Counted from the stretch's first letter, positions 46,840 through 56,733 are shown. The stretch: 64,000 nt of DNA from Halorubrum amylolyticum (GCF_004114995.1 NZ_SDJP01000011.1:1-64000); one strand, 5' to 3'. Made by a program: numbers and translations. Notes: generated by a model from the letters alone, not told the origin.

Positions 46840-47200
46840 CGTTGATTTATAAACAGAACCGCGGTGGCGCGCGCCTCCGAGTGGCCGCCACCGGCGGCCG
46901 CGAGGAGCGCGTGCGAGGGAGTCAGTCGCCGGAGCGAAGCGGAGGCGACTGACGAGGCTGGGGAGGCGTGAGGCTACGGTGCCCTGCGGTGCCGTACGGT
47001 GCGGGGCGGGACTCAAAGGGGCAGCCGGGAGGACGCCGGAGGCGACGCAAGCACCGCAGGAACGAGCGAAGCGAGTGACGAGGAGCGCAGCGAGCGTGCG
47101 GCGTCCTCCCGGCTGGGGATTTGACGGTGTTCACCGTCGATCTACTGTCGGTTATTTATAAGCGAGTAGCTGGAGGTTTGACAGTATTTGTCACCGACCC
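46840..47200 (+). repeat. Dispersed structured element, copy 4 (best preserved)
   Basis: Forward on the plus strand. TTTATAAA (46846-46853); head GCGGTGGCGCGCGCCTCC; hairpin A ggccgcc/ggcggcc (46883-46899); hairpin B gtcagtcgcc/ggcgactgac (46921-46930 with 46944-46953); block GAGGCTGGGGAGGCGTGAGG (about 46954-46973); CTCAAAGGGG; long perfect stem 47022-47038 with 47099-47115 around a 60-base loop containing ggcgacgcaagcaccgcag; tail GGCTGGGGATTTGACGG with a degenerate second tail unit (47166-47196). It lies between ilvA and cysS, both plus strand. The space holds no convincing gene. Confidence 0.88.
46846..46853 (+). promoter_or_regulatory. TATA-like box preceding element copy 4
   Basis: TTTATAAA; a start 25-26 bases downstream of its centre would fall at about 46875, directly before hairpin A. 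Equivalent TTTATAA boxes precede copies 1 and 5 at nearly the same distance. Confidence 0.45.
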
Positions 47201-47311
47201 GCGGTCGATATCGGCTGTGAACACGTAAGCAGGCGGGTCGCTGGAAGACACGTCTACGTCGTCTCGCCCGATCCGACGATTTGAAACGCTCACCTCGGCA
47301 ACGGAGTCGTA

Positions 47312-48835
<1,524 letters not shown>

Positions 48836-48865
48836 CGACCGATCGGGAGCATCTCTCCTCGTCGG

Positions 48866-49192
48866 TCAGAGATAGTGGATCGACGTGTCGGTATCGGATC
48901 GATCCTGCAGATGCGAATCGACAGCCTTCACCACGTCCCCGATCTTCCGTCTCGACTGCCGGACGTAGATCAACCCGCAATGGGTCAGCCCGTTGTCTGT
49001 GACGAGGGAGAGAAAATCGTCGTCGAACGTCAACAGGACCCAATCGTTGTCCGCCGCGAAACGTAACTGTTCGCGGTCGGGATCGCCGAGTGTGCCTTCT
49101 TCGCGCGCCGTGTGGACCGTCCAGCCGCGGCGACGGAGGCCGTCGGCGACCGGAATCCAAATACTCTCGTCGCAGTACAGCTCAGTCGTCAT
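48866..49192 (-). CDS. DUF5615 PIN-like toxin-type protein
   Basis: 108 residues. MTTELYCDESIWIPVADGLR has the early acidic residues, and DNDWVLLTFDDDFLSLVTDNG contains the T-x-D-x-D pattern of PIN-like nucleases of the DUF5615 (Mut7-C-like) group, usually encoded with DUF433. It overlaps the upstream DUF433 gene by four bases (ATGA). A toxin role as an RNase is plausible but unproven. Confidence 0.82.
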   Translation of the reverse strand: MTTELYCDESIWIPVADGLRRRGWTVHTAREEGTLGDPDREQLRFAADNDWVLLTFDDDFLSLVTDNGLTHCGLIYVRQSRRKIGDVVKAVDSHLQDRSDTDTSIHYL

Positions 49193-49419
49193 ACCGCGGC
49201 CGGCTCGGAGGAAGACGACCTGAAATCATCGATGTGGTCGTAGTAGTACGCCAGCGCCCGGTGGACATCTGCGAGGCTGAGGTCGGGATACAGCTGCGTG
49301 ATCTCATCGGGTTCGTAGCCACTGTGTTCGTACGCTGCGGCGACATCCTTCACGCGAATCCCTGTCCCCTCGATCGTGGGCGCACCGTCGCTGTGTTCGG
49401 GATCTCGGACGATCACCAT
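49189..49419 (-). CDS. DUF433 antitoxin-type protein
   Basis: 76 residues. GAPTIEGTGIRVKDVAAAYE and YPDLSLADVHRALAYYYDH form the DUF433 winged-helix-like domain, the standard partner of DUF5615. It is the first gene of the pair, which fits antitoxin-first order and self-repression. Confidence 0.82.
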   Translation of the reverse strand: MVIVRDPEHSDGAPTIEGTGIRVKDVAAAYEHSGYEPDEITQLYPDLSLADVHRALAYYYDHIDDFRSSSSEPAAV

Positions 49420-49474
49420 ACGATCGATCTATCCCCCGACGACTTGAACTATCGGGTGGACGAATCGGAGACGC

Positions 49475-50281
49475 CTACTCTAACACGTGCTCCGTGTCGT
49501 ACGATCCGAGCACCTTGACCCACCCGTTGTCGGCGATGGCCTCCACGTCCCCGACCGCCTTCGCCATGTGGTCCTCGTAGAGGCCGGCGTCCACGTCGAA
49601 GTGGAACAGGTAGTCGCCGAGTCGCTCGCCGCTCGGGCGCGACTCGATCCGCGAGAGGTTGAGGTTGCGGTCGGCGAACGCCTCCAGCAGTTCGAGCAGC
49701 AGCCCGGGGTAGTTCGCGTTCGGGTAGACGATGAGGGTCGTCTTCCCGCCGGCGTCGGAGCGCGCGGACTCGGGGGCGACGACGAGGAACCGGGTCGCGT
49801 TGGAGGTGCGGTCCTGGATGTCCTCGGCGAGGATGGTGAGGTCGTCGCCGGCGTTGTCCGGGTGGCCGATCCCGGCGACGCGGGCGTCCTCGCGGGCGCG
49901 CTCGACCCCCCGGGCGGTGGAGGCGACCGCTTCGAGCCCCGCCTCCGGATGGTTGGCCTCCAGCCAGTTGCGGCACTGCGCGAGCGCCTGCGAGTGGCTG
50001 GCGACGACCTCGAACTCCGACCCCTGCGCGAGGAGGGCGTGGCGGATGGGGGTGACGACCTCGCGGGTGACCGCCACGTCGTGATCGGCTAAGGCGTCGA
50101 GGCTCTCCGTGACGGAGCCCTCGATGCTGTTCTCGATGGGGACGACCCCCCGCTCGAACTCGCCGGCCGCGACGGCGTCGACGATGGCGGTGACAGACTC
50201 GCGGAACGACACCTCGGCGGCGACGGCCCGCGCCGCACGGTGCGAGTACGTGCCGGCGGGGCCGAGCGTGACGGCGTTCAT
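49475..50281 (-). CDS. pheA: Prephenate dehydratase with ACT domain
   Basis: 268 residues. VTLGPAGTYSHRAARAVAAE, then VVPIENSIEGSVTESLDALA, the TRF motif in NATRFLVVAPESAR and an ACT domain (residues about 185-260) with the ESRP motif in LSRIESRPSGERLGDYLFHF that binds phenylalanine. It converts prephenate to phenylpyruvate and is feedback-inhibited. ATG 50281 begins the conserved core; a GTG nine bases upstream is less likely. Confidence 0.94.
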   Translation of the reverse strand: MNAVTLGPAGTYSHRAARAVAAEVSFRESVTAIVDAVAAGEFERGVVPIENSIEGSVTESLDALADHDVAVTREVVTPIRHALLAQGSEFEVVASHSQALAQCRNWLEANHPEAGLEAVASTARGVERAREDARVAGIGHPDNAGDDLTILAEDIQDRTSNATRFLVVAPESARSDAGGKTTLIVYPNANYPGLLLELLEAFADRNLNLSRIESRPSGERLGDYLFHFDVDAGLYEDHMAKAVGDVEAIADNGWVKVLGSYDTEHVLE

Positions 50282-50418
50282 CGACTGCACTTATAAGACC
50301 GGCTGTGAAAAGCGTGCGGGGTCTGACGTGTCCGCTCGGAGGTCGCCATCGGTCCGGCCGCCCGCCAGCGGCTTCGACCCCGTGTTTACTTCCATCCGGG
50401 CCGCGATCCGAGCAACGC

Positions 50419-50652
50419 ATGGGAATTCTCGACGCGTTCGGCTCGTTGGCCAGTTCACTGATCGCGGGGGTCGTCATGCTCGCGTTCGCAATCTTGAGCC
50501 TGTTCGTCACGGTGTTCGTCGTCGACATCGCCGCCGCGATCGGCGGGCTCAACCCCGACGACAGCTACGTCGTTCTCGGCGCGACGATCCTCGCCGCCTC
50601 GGCCATCATCGCCGGCGGCGTCGGCTTCGCGCTTCCCGAGGACGCGGCGTAA
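50419..50652 (+). CDS. 77-residue membrane protein
   Basis: Two hydrophobic helices: ASSLIAGVVMLAFAILSLFV and VVLGATILAASAIIAGGVGF, joined by a short polar loop (AIGGLNPDDS). It is unrecognised, but its composition, the codon use and the uninterrupted helices support a real gene. Divergent from pheA. Confidence 0.65.
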   Translation: MGILDAFGSLASSLIAGVVMLAFAILSLFVTVFVVDIAAAIGGLNPDDSYVVLGATILAASAIIAGGVGFALPEDAA

Positions 50653-50683
50653 CCGCACGACTCGGCGAAGACACACCCTCTCG

Positions 50684-50688
50684 TTTTT
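50684..50688 (+). terminator. T-tract after the 77-residue membrane protein gene
   Basis: A TTTTT run about 32 bases after the stop codon, in a GC-rich setting, could end transcription; archaeal terminators are often only T-tracts. Confidence 0.3.
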
Positions 50689-50767
50689 ATACCGGACCGT
50701 CGACAGCCAGCGGCGCGGCGCCCGTGAGCAACAGCACGGCGAGGGCGACGCCCGGCGCGCGGCTCAC
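50687..50767 (-). CDS. Possible 26-residue hydrophobic peptide, translationally coupled
   Basis: A GTG start overlaps the stop of the upstream gene by four bases (GTGA). The frame encodes a single hydrophobic helix (GVALAVLLLTGAAPLAVDG) and stops at TAA 50687. Evidence is the overlap and hydrophobicity only. Confidence 0.3.
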   Translation of the reverse strand: MSRAPGVALAVLLLTGAAPLAVDGPV

Positions 50768-51297
50768 TCCCCGTCGGTCGGCACCGCCGCCAGCGCGTCC
50801 TCGACGACCCGGACCGCGGTCGCCCCGTCGCGTCGCCCGACGACGACGACGAGGGTCTCCCCGGCGACGCCGGCGGCCTCGATCGCGACGCCGGCGGTCG
50901 CGAGCCGACGGAGGACCGCCGCGAGCGCCGGGGCGTCGACCGCCCCGGTCGCGAGGATCGCGGTGTCGCGTCCGTCGGGGACGACCGCCGCGCCGCCGAC
51001 GCGGAGGAGGGGGTCGGCGGCGGGACCGTCCTCCGGGTCCTCCGTCACCCCCACCCCGCTCCGCATCGACACGCTGGCCGCGCGGTCGGCGGTCGCGTAG
51101 TCGGCTAGCTCCTCGCGGAACCGGCGGAGCGCGGTCGCGATCGCGTCGGTGTCGGCGTCTCCCTCGCCGTCGCCGAGGCCGGCCTCGTCGGCCAGCCACG
51201 CGGCGGCGGCGCTGTGGTTGAGGACGCCGGCGCGGAGCGCGTCGAGGACGAAGGGGCGCGCTCGGGCGGCCTCGCGGGTCTCGGCTGCGAGCGACAT
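50764..51297 (-). CDS. Conserved-type haloarchaeal protein (DUF7523-like)
   Basis: 177 residues. MSLAAETREAARARPFVLDA begins a helical N-terminus (AGVLNHSAAAAWLADEAGLG), and the C-terminal half looks like an ACT-like regulatory fold (AVDAPALAAVLRRLATAGVA, TLVVVVGRRDGATAVRVVED). I recall similar proteins in haloarchaea without a known role. ATG 51297 is preferred over an upstream start whose leader is basic and atypical. Confidence 0.72.
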   Translation of the reverse strand: MSLAAETREAARARPFVLDALRAGVLNHSAAAAWLADEAGLGDGEGDADTDAIATALRRFREELADYATADRAASVSMRSGVGVTEDPEDGPAADPLLRVGGAAVVPDGRDTAILATGAVDAPALAAVLRRLATAGVAIEAAGVAGETLVVVVGRRDGATAVRVVEDALAAVPTDGE

Positions 51298-51425
51298 GGC
51301 CGACCCTGCGGCGCGGGGCGGCATGGCGGTTTCGGTCGTCGGATCGGAAGCGAGAGACGAGCGTCGGTTTCCCACGGCGTCGCACGTGCCGAAGTCCCTA
51401 AGAGCGGCGCGCCCCCAGCGTGCGT

Positions 51426-52295
51426 ATGCAGTCGCTCGTCATCGTCGCACACGGCTCACACCTCAATCCGGGGTCGAGCGCGCCGACGTACGACCACGCG
51501 GACACCATCCGCGCGACCGGCGCCTTCGACGAGGTGCGCACCGGCTTCTGGAAGGAGGAGCCGCACTTCCGCGAGGTGCTTCGCACCGTCGAGGGCGACG
51601 AGATATACGTCGTCCCGCTGTTCGTCTCCGAGGGCTACTTCACCGAGCAGGTGATCCCCCGCGAGCTTCGGCTGGAGGGGTGGGACGTCTCGGAGTGGGA
51701 CTCCGACGGCCTCTCGGCCGACCAGGCCACCCTCGTCGCCGAGGACATCGACCGCGAGGTCCACTACTGCGGCCCGGTGGGGACCCACCGCGCGATGACC
51801 GACGTGATCGTCCGGCGCGCGGAGTCGGTCACCGGCGACCCCGAGGTGGGCGAGGGGTTCGGCCTCGCCGTCGTCGGCCACGGCACCGAGCGCAACGAGA
51901 ACTCGGCGAAGGCGATCGAGTACCACGCCGACCGGATCGCCGAGCGCGGCCGCTTCGACGAGGTGAAGGCGCTCTACATGGACGAAGAGCCCGAGGTCGA
52001 CGACCTCCCCGAGTTCTTCGAGAGCGACGACGTGGTCCTCGTTCCCCTGTTCATCGCCGACGGCTACCACACCCAGGAGGACATCCCGGAGGACGTTGGG
52101 CTCTGCGAGGATCACACCGAGGGGTACGACGTGCCCAGCGAGGTCGACGGCACCCGGATCTGGTACGCGGGCGCGGTGGGCACCGAGCCCCTGATGGCCG
52201 ACGTGATCTTGGAGCGCGCGGCCGACGCCGGCGCCGACCTCGGGACCGCGCTCGACGACGTGCGGGAGACGACCCGCGTCGCCACGGGGGACTGA
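51426..52295 (+). CDS. cbiX: CbiX-type sirohydrochlorin cobaltochelatase, two fused domains
   Basis: 289 residues with two chelatase modules: LVIVAHGSHLNPGSSAPTY (residues about 3-21) and LAVVGHGTERNENSAKAIEY (about 148-167), each with the HGS/HGT histidine that binds the metal; DEIYVVPLFVSEGYFTE and DVVLVPLFIADGYHTQEDIP are equivalent segments. It inserts cobalt (or nickel or iron) into sirohydrochlorin. ATG 51426 is chosen over GTG 51420. It ends three bases before the next gene starts. Confidence 0.9.
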   Translation: MQSLVIVAHGSHLNPGSSAPTYDHADTIRATGAFDEVRTGFWKEEPHFREVLRTVEGDEIYVVPLFVSEGYFTEQVIPRELRLEGWDVSEWDSDGLSADQATLVAEDIDREVHYCGPVGTHRAMTDVIVRRAESVTGDPEVGEGFGLAVVGHGTERNENSAKAIEYHADRIAERGRFDEVKALYMDEEPEVDDLPEFFESDDVVLVPLFIADGYHTQEDIPEDVGLCEDHTEGYDVPSEVDGTRIWYAGAVGTEPLMADVILERAADAGADLGTALDDVRETTRVATGD

Positions 52296-52297
52296 CC

Positions 52298-53503
52298 GTG
52301 TCCGACCCCACTCCCGCGAGCGTCGAGGCCGCGGTCGACGAGCCCGACGTCCCCGAGATCGATCTCCCGAGCGACGCCTTCGACGCGGTGCTCGACGCGC
52401 TCGCCGACCGCGACCCCGGCGAGCCCCTCCGGTTCGAGGGGTTCAGCGTGGCCCGCGCCGGGGACGACCACGGCGACGCGGACGGGCGGTACCGCCTCGA
52501 CCCCGCCGACGGCGACCGTCGGACCGGGCTGTCCGAGCGCGAACTCCACGAGGCCCTCGACGAGCGCGCGCCGGCGGTCACGGACTGGTACGCCTTCGAG
52601 CGCGTCGTCGGCGAGTTCGGCCCGCGCCGCGCGTTCCTGCGCTGGCTGGAGGACGCCGACGGCGCGACGGTGGCGACCCGGTACGCCGCGCTCGCCGAGG
52701 GGATCGAGCGCGCGTGGGGCGAACTGCGGGTTACGGCCACCGTCACCGACCGCGGCGAGCGACGATACGACGTGCGCCACGCCGACGACGCCGGCGTCCC
52801 GGTCGACGACCTCGACAGCTACGACGACCCCCTCGACGCCCGCGATCTGGTGACGCTCGACGAGAAGGGGCGGTACCGCCCCCTCAAGACCGCGCCGTCG
52901 CTCGCGGGCGGGTGGGTGTTCCCCGACCTCGGCCCGCGGGACGCCTACGAGGCGGTCGAGACGATCTACCCCGCGACGGTCGCCAACTGGCACCGGGAGC
53001 GCGAGGGCGAGCTCGACGTGAGCCACTGGCGCGAGACGATGGAACGGCAGTCCGGCATCTACGGCGTCGTGAAGACGTGGGACCGCGGCGAGGGGCACGA
53101 GCACGTCAACTGGGTCGCGGAGGCGTGCTGCGACGACTCGCAGTGTCTGAAGCGCCGCGAGTGGGAGTACGACGACGAGACCGACCTCGATGTCGACGGC
53201 GGCGACGGCGTCTTCCCCTGCCGCGAGCCCTGCTCGGTCGTCGTCTCGGCCGCGCGCAAGTGGACGCGACTGGAGAGCGAGCAGCCCCGGACCTACGAGT
53301 TCGAGCTGACGCCGAGCGAGAAAGAGCAGGTCGAGGAGATCATCGACGCGGTCGCCGACGGTCGGATCGACGAGATCCGCGAGGCCGACACGAAGGAGGG
53401 CGCGAACCGCTACCGCGCCCGCTTTTTGCGCGCCAAGCTGTTCGACGACGAGGGGAACCTCGGCGGCGTGCCGACGGAACCGGACGAGGACGACGAGGAG
53501 TAG
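52298..53503 (+). CDS. DR2241-type protein linked to CbiX
   Basis: 401 residues, GTG start two bases after the cbiX stop. The mid-region has LRFEGFSVARAGD and FGPRRAFLRWLEDADGATV; the C-terminal third has a cysteine cluster: CCDDSQC, then PCREPCSVVVSAARKW, suggesting an iron-sulfur site. This matches the DR2241 (CbiX-associated) family, thought to act in cobalamin or siroheme steps. Spacing and order support joint function with CbiX. Confidence 0.8.
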   Translation: MSDPTPASVEAAVDEPDVPEIDLPSDAFDAVLDALADRDPGEPLRFEGFSVARAGDDHGDADGRYRLDPADGDRRTGLSERELHEALDERAPAVTDWYAFERVVGEFGPRRAFLRWLEDADGATVATRYAALAEGIERAWGELRVTATVTDRGERRYDVRHADDAGVPVDDLDSYDDPLDARDLVTLDEKGRYRPLKTAPSLAGGWVFPDLGPRDAYEAVETIYPATVANWHREREGELDVSHWRETMERQSGIYGVVKTWDRGEGHEHVNWVAEACCDDSQCLKRREWEYDDETDLDVDGGDGVFPCREPCSVVVSAARKWTRLESEQPRTYEFELTPSEKEQVEEIIDAVADGRIDEIREADTKEGANRYRARFLRAKLFDDEGNLGGVPTEPDEDDEE

Positions 53504-53579
53504 AGGGCGTTACGCCGCTTCGAACCCCGCCACACCGACGCTGCGGACACTGTTTATAAATGATACTGACCGGTAGCGA

Positions 53580-53910
53580 TAGCTGTTTATAAGCAAACGC
53601 GGTGGCGCGCGCCTCCGAGCGGGCCGGCGGCCCGCGAGGAGCGCCGCGCGAGGGAGTCGGTCGCCCGGAGCAACGCGGAGGGCGACCGACGAGGTTGGGG
53701 AGGCGTGAGGTGCTGTGCGGAGCGGTGCAGGGTGGGACTCAAAGGGGCAGTCGGCGAGGCGGACACAGGCGACGCAAGCACTGGAAGGAGCGAGCACCGC
53801 GAGCGACTGAAGCGCACAGCGAGCGTGTGTCCGCCTCGCCGATTGGGGCTTTGGAGGTGTTCACCGCGGAGTCCTCGATCACTTATAAATGAGCGGCTCG
53901 GACTTTTGAG
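53580..53910 (+). repeat. Dispersed structured element, copy 5
   Basis: Forward on the plus strand. TTTATAAG (53586-53593), head GCGGTGGCGCGCGCCTCC, hairpin A gcgggcc/ggcccgc (53619-53635), hairpin B gtcggtcgccc/gggcgaccgac (53656-53666 with 53680-53690), block GAGGTTGGGGAGGCGTGAGG (about 53691-53710), CTCAAAGGGG, stem 53748-53767 with 53826-53845 (one G-T pair) around a 58-base loop, tail TTGGGGCTTTGGAGGTG and a degenerate second tail (53892-53910) after a cacttataaatg. It lies in the 570-base gap before topA; no gene is seen there. Confidence 0.87.
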
Positions 53911-54073
53911 AGATCCATCGCGCCGCCGACAGCGACTGCACACAAACGGGAGAACACGACGACGAGCCAGTGAGCACTCCAAACAGATGAGACGTACACG
54001 TACAGCCGCGCATGCGGGCGATCAAAAGCGTATCGCGAAACCTTTAGACGGGAGAGCGGCGTATCTCGGTGCA

Positions 54074-56668
54074 ATGAGTCGCGGCCCCGAGCTGATCATC
54101 ACGGAGAAGGACAACGCGGCGCGTCGCATCGCCGACATCCTGAGCGGCGAGTCCGCGACGGCGGAGCGGGAGAACGACGTGAACGTGTACAAGTGGGGCG
54201 GCAAGCGCTGTATCGGCCTCTCGGGCCACGTCGTCGGCGTCGACTTCCCCGCCGAGTACAACGACTGGCGCGACGTGGAGCCGGTCGAGCTGATCGACGC
54301 GCCGGTCACCAAGGAACCGACCCAGGAGGGGATCGTCGCCGCGCTCCGCAAGCTCGCGCGCAACGCCTCTCGGGTCGTGATCGCGACCGACTACGACCGC
54401 GAGGGCGAACTGATCGGCAAGGAGGCGTACGAGCTGGTGCGGGAGGTGAACGAGGACGCCCCGATCGACCGGGTCCGCTTCTCGTCGATCACCGAAAACG
54501 AGGTGAACGAGGCGTTCGCGAACCCCGACGAGCTCGACTTCGATCTGGCCGCCGCCGGGGAGGCCCGACAGGTGATCGACCTGACGTGGGGCGCGGCGCT
54601 CACCCGGTTCCTCTCCTTATCCGCCCGCCAGCTCGGCGACGACTTCATCTCGGTGGGCCGGGTGCAGGGGCCGACGCTCAAGCTGATCGTCGACCGCGAG
54701 CGCGAGATACAGGCGTTCGACCCCGAGTCCTACTGGGAGCTGTACGGGAACCTGACGAAGTCCGGCGGCGACCCCTTCGAGGCGCGCTACTTCTACTTAA
54801 ACGACGAGGGCAACGAGGCCGAGCGCGTCTGGGACGGCGACGTCGCCGAGGTCCTGACGGAGGCCCTCGACGCGGCCGACGAGGCGGTCGTCGACGACGT
54901 TCGCCGCCGCACCCGCACCGACGACCCGCCGACTCCCTTCAACACCACGGCGTTCATCCGCGCCGCGGGCTCGCTCGGCTATTCCGCCCAGCGCGCCATG
55001 TCGCTCGCGGAGGACCTGTACACCGCCGGCTACGTCACCTACCCGCGGACGGACAACACGGTGTACCCGGAAGATCTCGACCCCGAAGAGCTAATCCAAG
55101 AGCTCTCGGCCGCCTCGACGTTCGGGACGGACGCGAAGGGCCTCCTCGAACAGGAGGAGATAGAGCCCACCGAAGGCGACGAGGAGACCACCGACCACCC
55201 GCCGATCCACCCGACCGGCGAGCTCCCCGCCGCCTCCGACCTCTCGGAGGACGAGTGGGAGGTGTACGAGCTGATCGTCCGCCGCTTCCTCGCGACCTGC
55301 GCCGAGCCCGCGACGTGGGAGCGGCTCCGCGTCGTCGCGCTCGCGAACGGCGCGGCGACCGGGATCGCCGAGCGCGCGGACGGGCTCGCCGCCCTCCGCG
55401 ACCCGGCCGACGCCGACGGTCCCGCCGACCTCGCCGCCGACGGCGGGCTCCGGCTGAAGGCCAACGGGAAGCGCCTGCTGGAGGCGGGCTACCACGACGT
55501 CTACCCCTACCGCTCCAGCGACGAGCGGATCGTCCCCGACGTGGAGGTCGGCGAGACGCTCGCGCTCACCGACCGGCGGACGGACGCGAAGGAGACCCAG
55601 CCGCCCCGCCGGTACGGGCAGTCCCGGCTCATCGAGGAGATGGAGAAGCGCGGCGTCGGCACGAAGGCCACCCGCCACCGCACCTTGGAGAAGCTGTACG
55701 ACCGCAACTACATCGAGAGCGACCCGCCGCGGCCGACCCGGCTCGCGGAGGCGGTCGTCGAGGCCGCAGAGGAGTTCGCCGAGCACATCGTCAGCGAGGA
55801 GATGACCGCCCAGCTCGAACGCGACATGCAGGCGATCGCCGCGGGCGAGAAGGGGTACGACGAGGTGACCGAGGAGTCCCGCGAGCTGCTCGATCGCGTG
55901 TTCGAGGACCTCACCGAGTCGCGCGAGGCGGTCGGCGACCACCTCCAGAAGTCGCTGAAGGCGGACAAGACGCTCGGCCCCTGTCCCGAGTGCGGCGAGG
56001 ACCTCCTCGTCCGGAAGTCCCGGCAGGGCTCGTACTTCGTCGGCTGCGACGGCTACCCCGACTGCGAGTACACCCTGCCGCTCCCCTCGACGGGGAAGCC
56101 GCTCATCCTCGACGAGACCTGCGAGGACCACGAGCTCCGGCACGTGAAGATGCTCGCGGGCCGGAAGACGTTCGTCCACGGCTGCCCGCAGTGCAAGGCC
56201 GACGAGGCCGACGAACAGGAGGACGAGGTGATCGGGGCGTGTCCCGAATGTGGCGAAGAGCACGGGGGAGAATTGGCCATCAAGCGGCTCCGCTCCGGCT
56301 CCCGGCTCGTCGGCTGCACGCGCTACCCCGACTGCGACTACTCGCTGCCGCTCCCCCGGCGCGGCGAGATCGAGGTCACCGACGAGAGCTGCGAGGAGCA
56401 CGGCCTCCCGCACCTCCGGGTCCACTCCGGCGATGAGCCGTGGGAACTGGGCTGTCCCATCTGCAACTACCGAGAGTTCACCGCCCGGCAGGAGGGCTCG
56501 GAGCTCCAGACCGTCGAGGGGATCGGCGAGAAGACCGCGGAGAAGCTGAAGGACGCCGGCGTCGACGGCGTCGACGACCTCAAGTCGCTCGACCCGGACG
56601 AGCTGGCGGCCGACGTCGACGGCGTGGGCGCCGACACGGTCCGCGACTGGCAGGCGAAGGCGGACTAG
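54074..56668 (+). CDS. topA: DNA topoisomerase I (type IA)
   Basis: 864 residues. TOPRIM domain from ELIITEKDNAARRIADIL with IATDYDREGELIGKEAYEL (DxDxE-type acidic site). The catalytic tyrosine is in AGYVTYPRTDNTVYP near residue 322. Three zinc-finger units follow (CPECGEDLLVRKSR, CPQCKADEADEQ, CPECGEEHGGELA, CPICNYREF) and a helix-hairpin-helix end (TVEGIGEKTAEKLKDAGVDG). It relaxes negative supercoils. ATG 54074 is fixed by the conserved start; the upstream frame crosses element copy 5. Confidence 0.95.
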   Translation: MSRGPELIITEKDNAARRIADILSGESATAERENDVNVYKWGGKRCIGLSGHVVGVDFPAEYNDWRDVEPVELIDAPVTKEPTQEGIVAALRKLARNASRVVIATDYDREGELIGKEAYELVREVNEDAPIDRVRFSSITENEVNEAFANPDELDFDLAAAGEARQVIDLTWGAALTRFLSLSARQLGDDFISVGRVQGPTLKLIVDREREIQAFDPESYWELYGNLTKSGGDPFEARYFYLNDEGNEAERVWDGDVAEVLTEALDAADEAVVDDVRRRTRTDDPPTPFNTTAFIRAAGSLGYSAQRAMSLAEDLYTAGYVTYPRTDNTVYPEDLDPEELIQELSAASTFGTDAKGLLEQEEIEPTEGDEETTDHPPIHPTGELPAASDLSEDEWEVYELIVRRFLATCAEPATWERLRVVALANGAATGIAERADGLAALRDPADADGPADLAADGGLRLKANGKRLLEAGYHDVYPYRSSDERIVPDVEVGETLALTDRRTDAKETQPPRRYGQSRLIEEMEKRGVGTKATRHRTLEKLYDRNYIESDPPRPTRLAEAVVEAAEEFAEHIVSEEMTAQLERDMQAIAAGEKGYDEVTEESRELLDRVFEDLTESREAVGDHLQKSLKADKTLGPCPECGEDLLVRKSRQGSYFVGCDGYPDCEYTLPLPSTGKPLILDETCEDHELRHVKMLAGRKTFVHGCPQCKADEADEQEDEVIGACPECGEEHGGELAIKRLRSGSRLVGCTRYPDCDYSLPLPRRGEIEVTDESCEEHGLPHLRVHSGDEPWELGCPICNYREFTARQEGSELQTVEGIGEKTAEKLKDAGVDGVDDLKSLDPDELAADVDGVGADTVRDWQAKAD

Positions 56669-56733
56669 CGCTCGGCCGTCGAGGAGCTTTCTCCCGTCGG
56701 GGAACCCCACGCCGTCGGGACCTTCCCTCGGCG

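Noticed and set aside
50290..50297. TATA box for pheA (CTTATAAG)
   Set aside because: It is only nine bases from the pheA ATG, so the start would fall inside the gene; the box is palindromic and could instead serve the divergent small gene.
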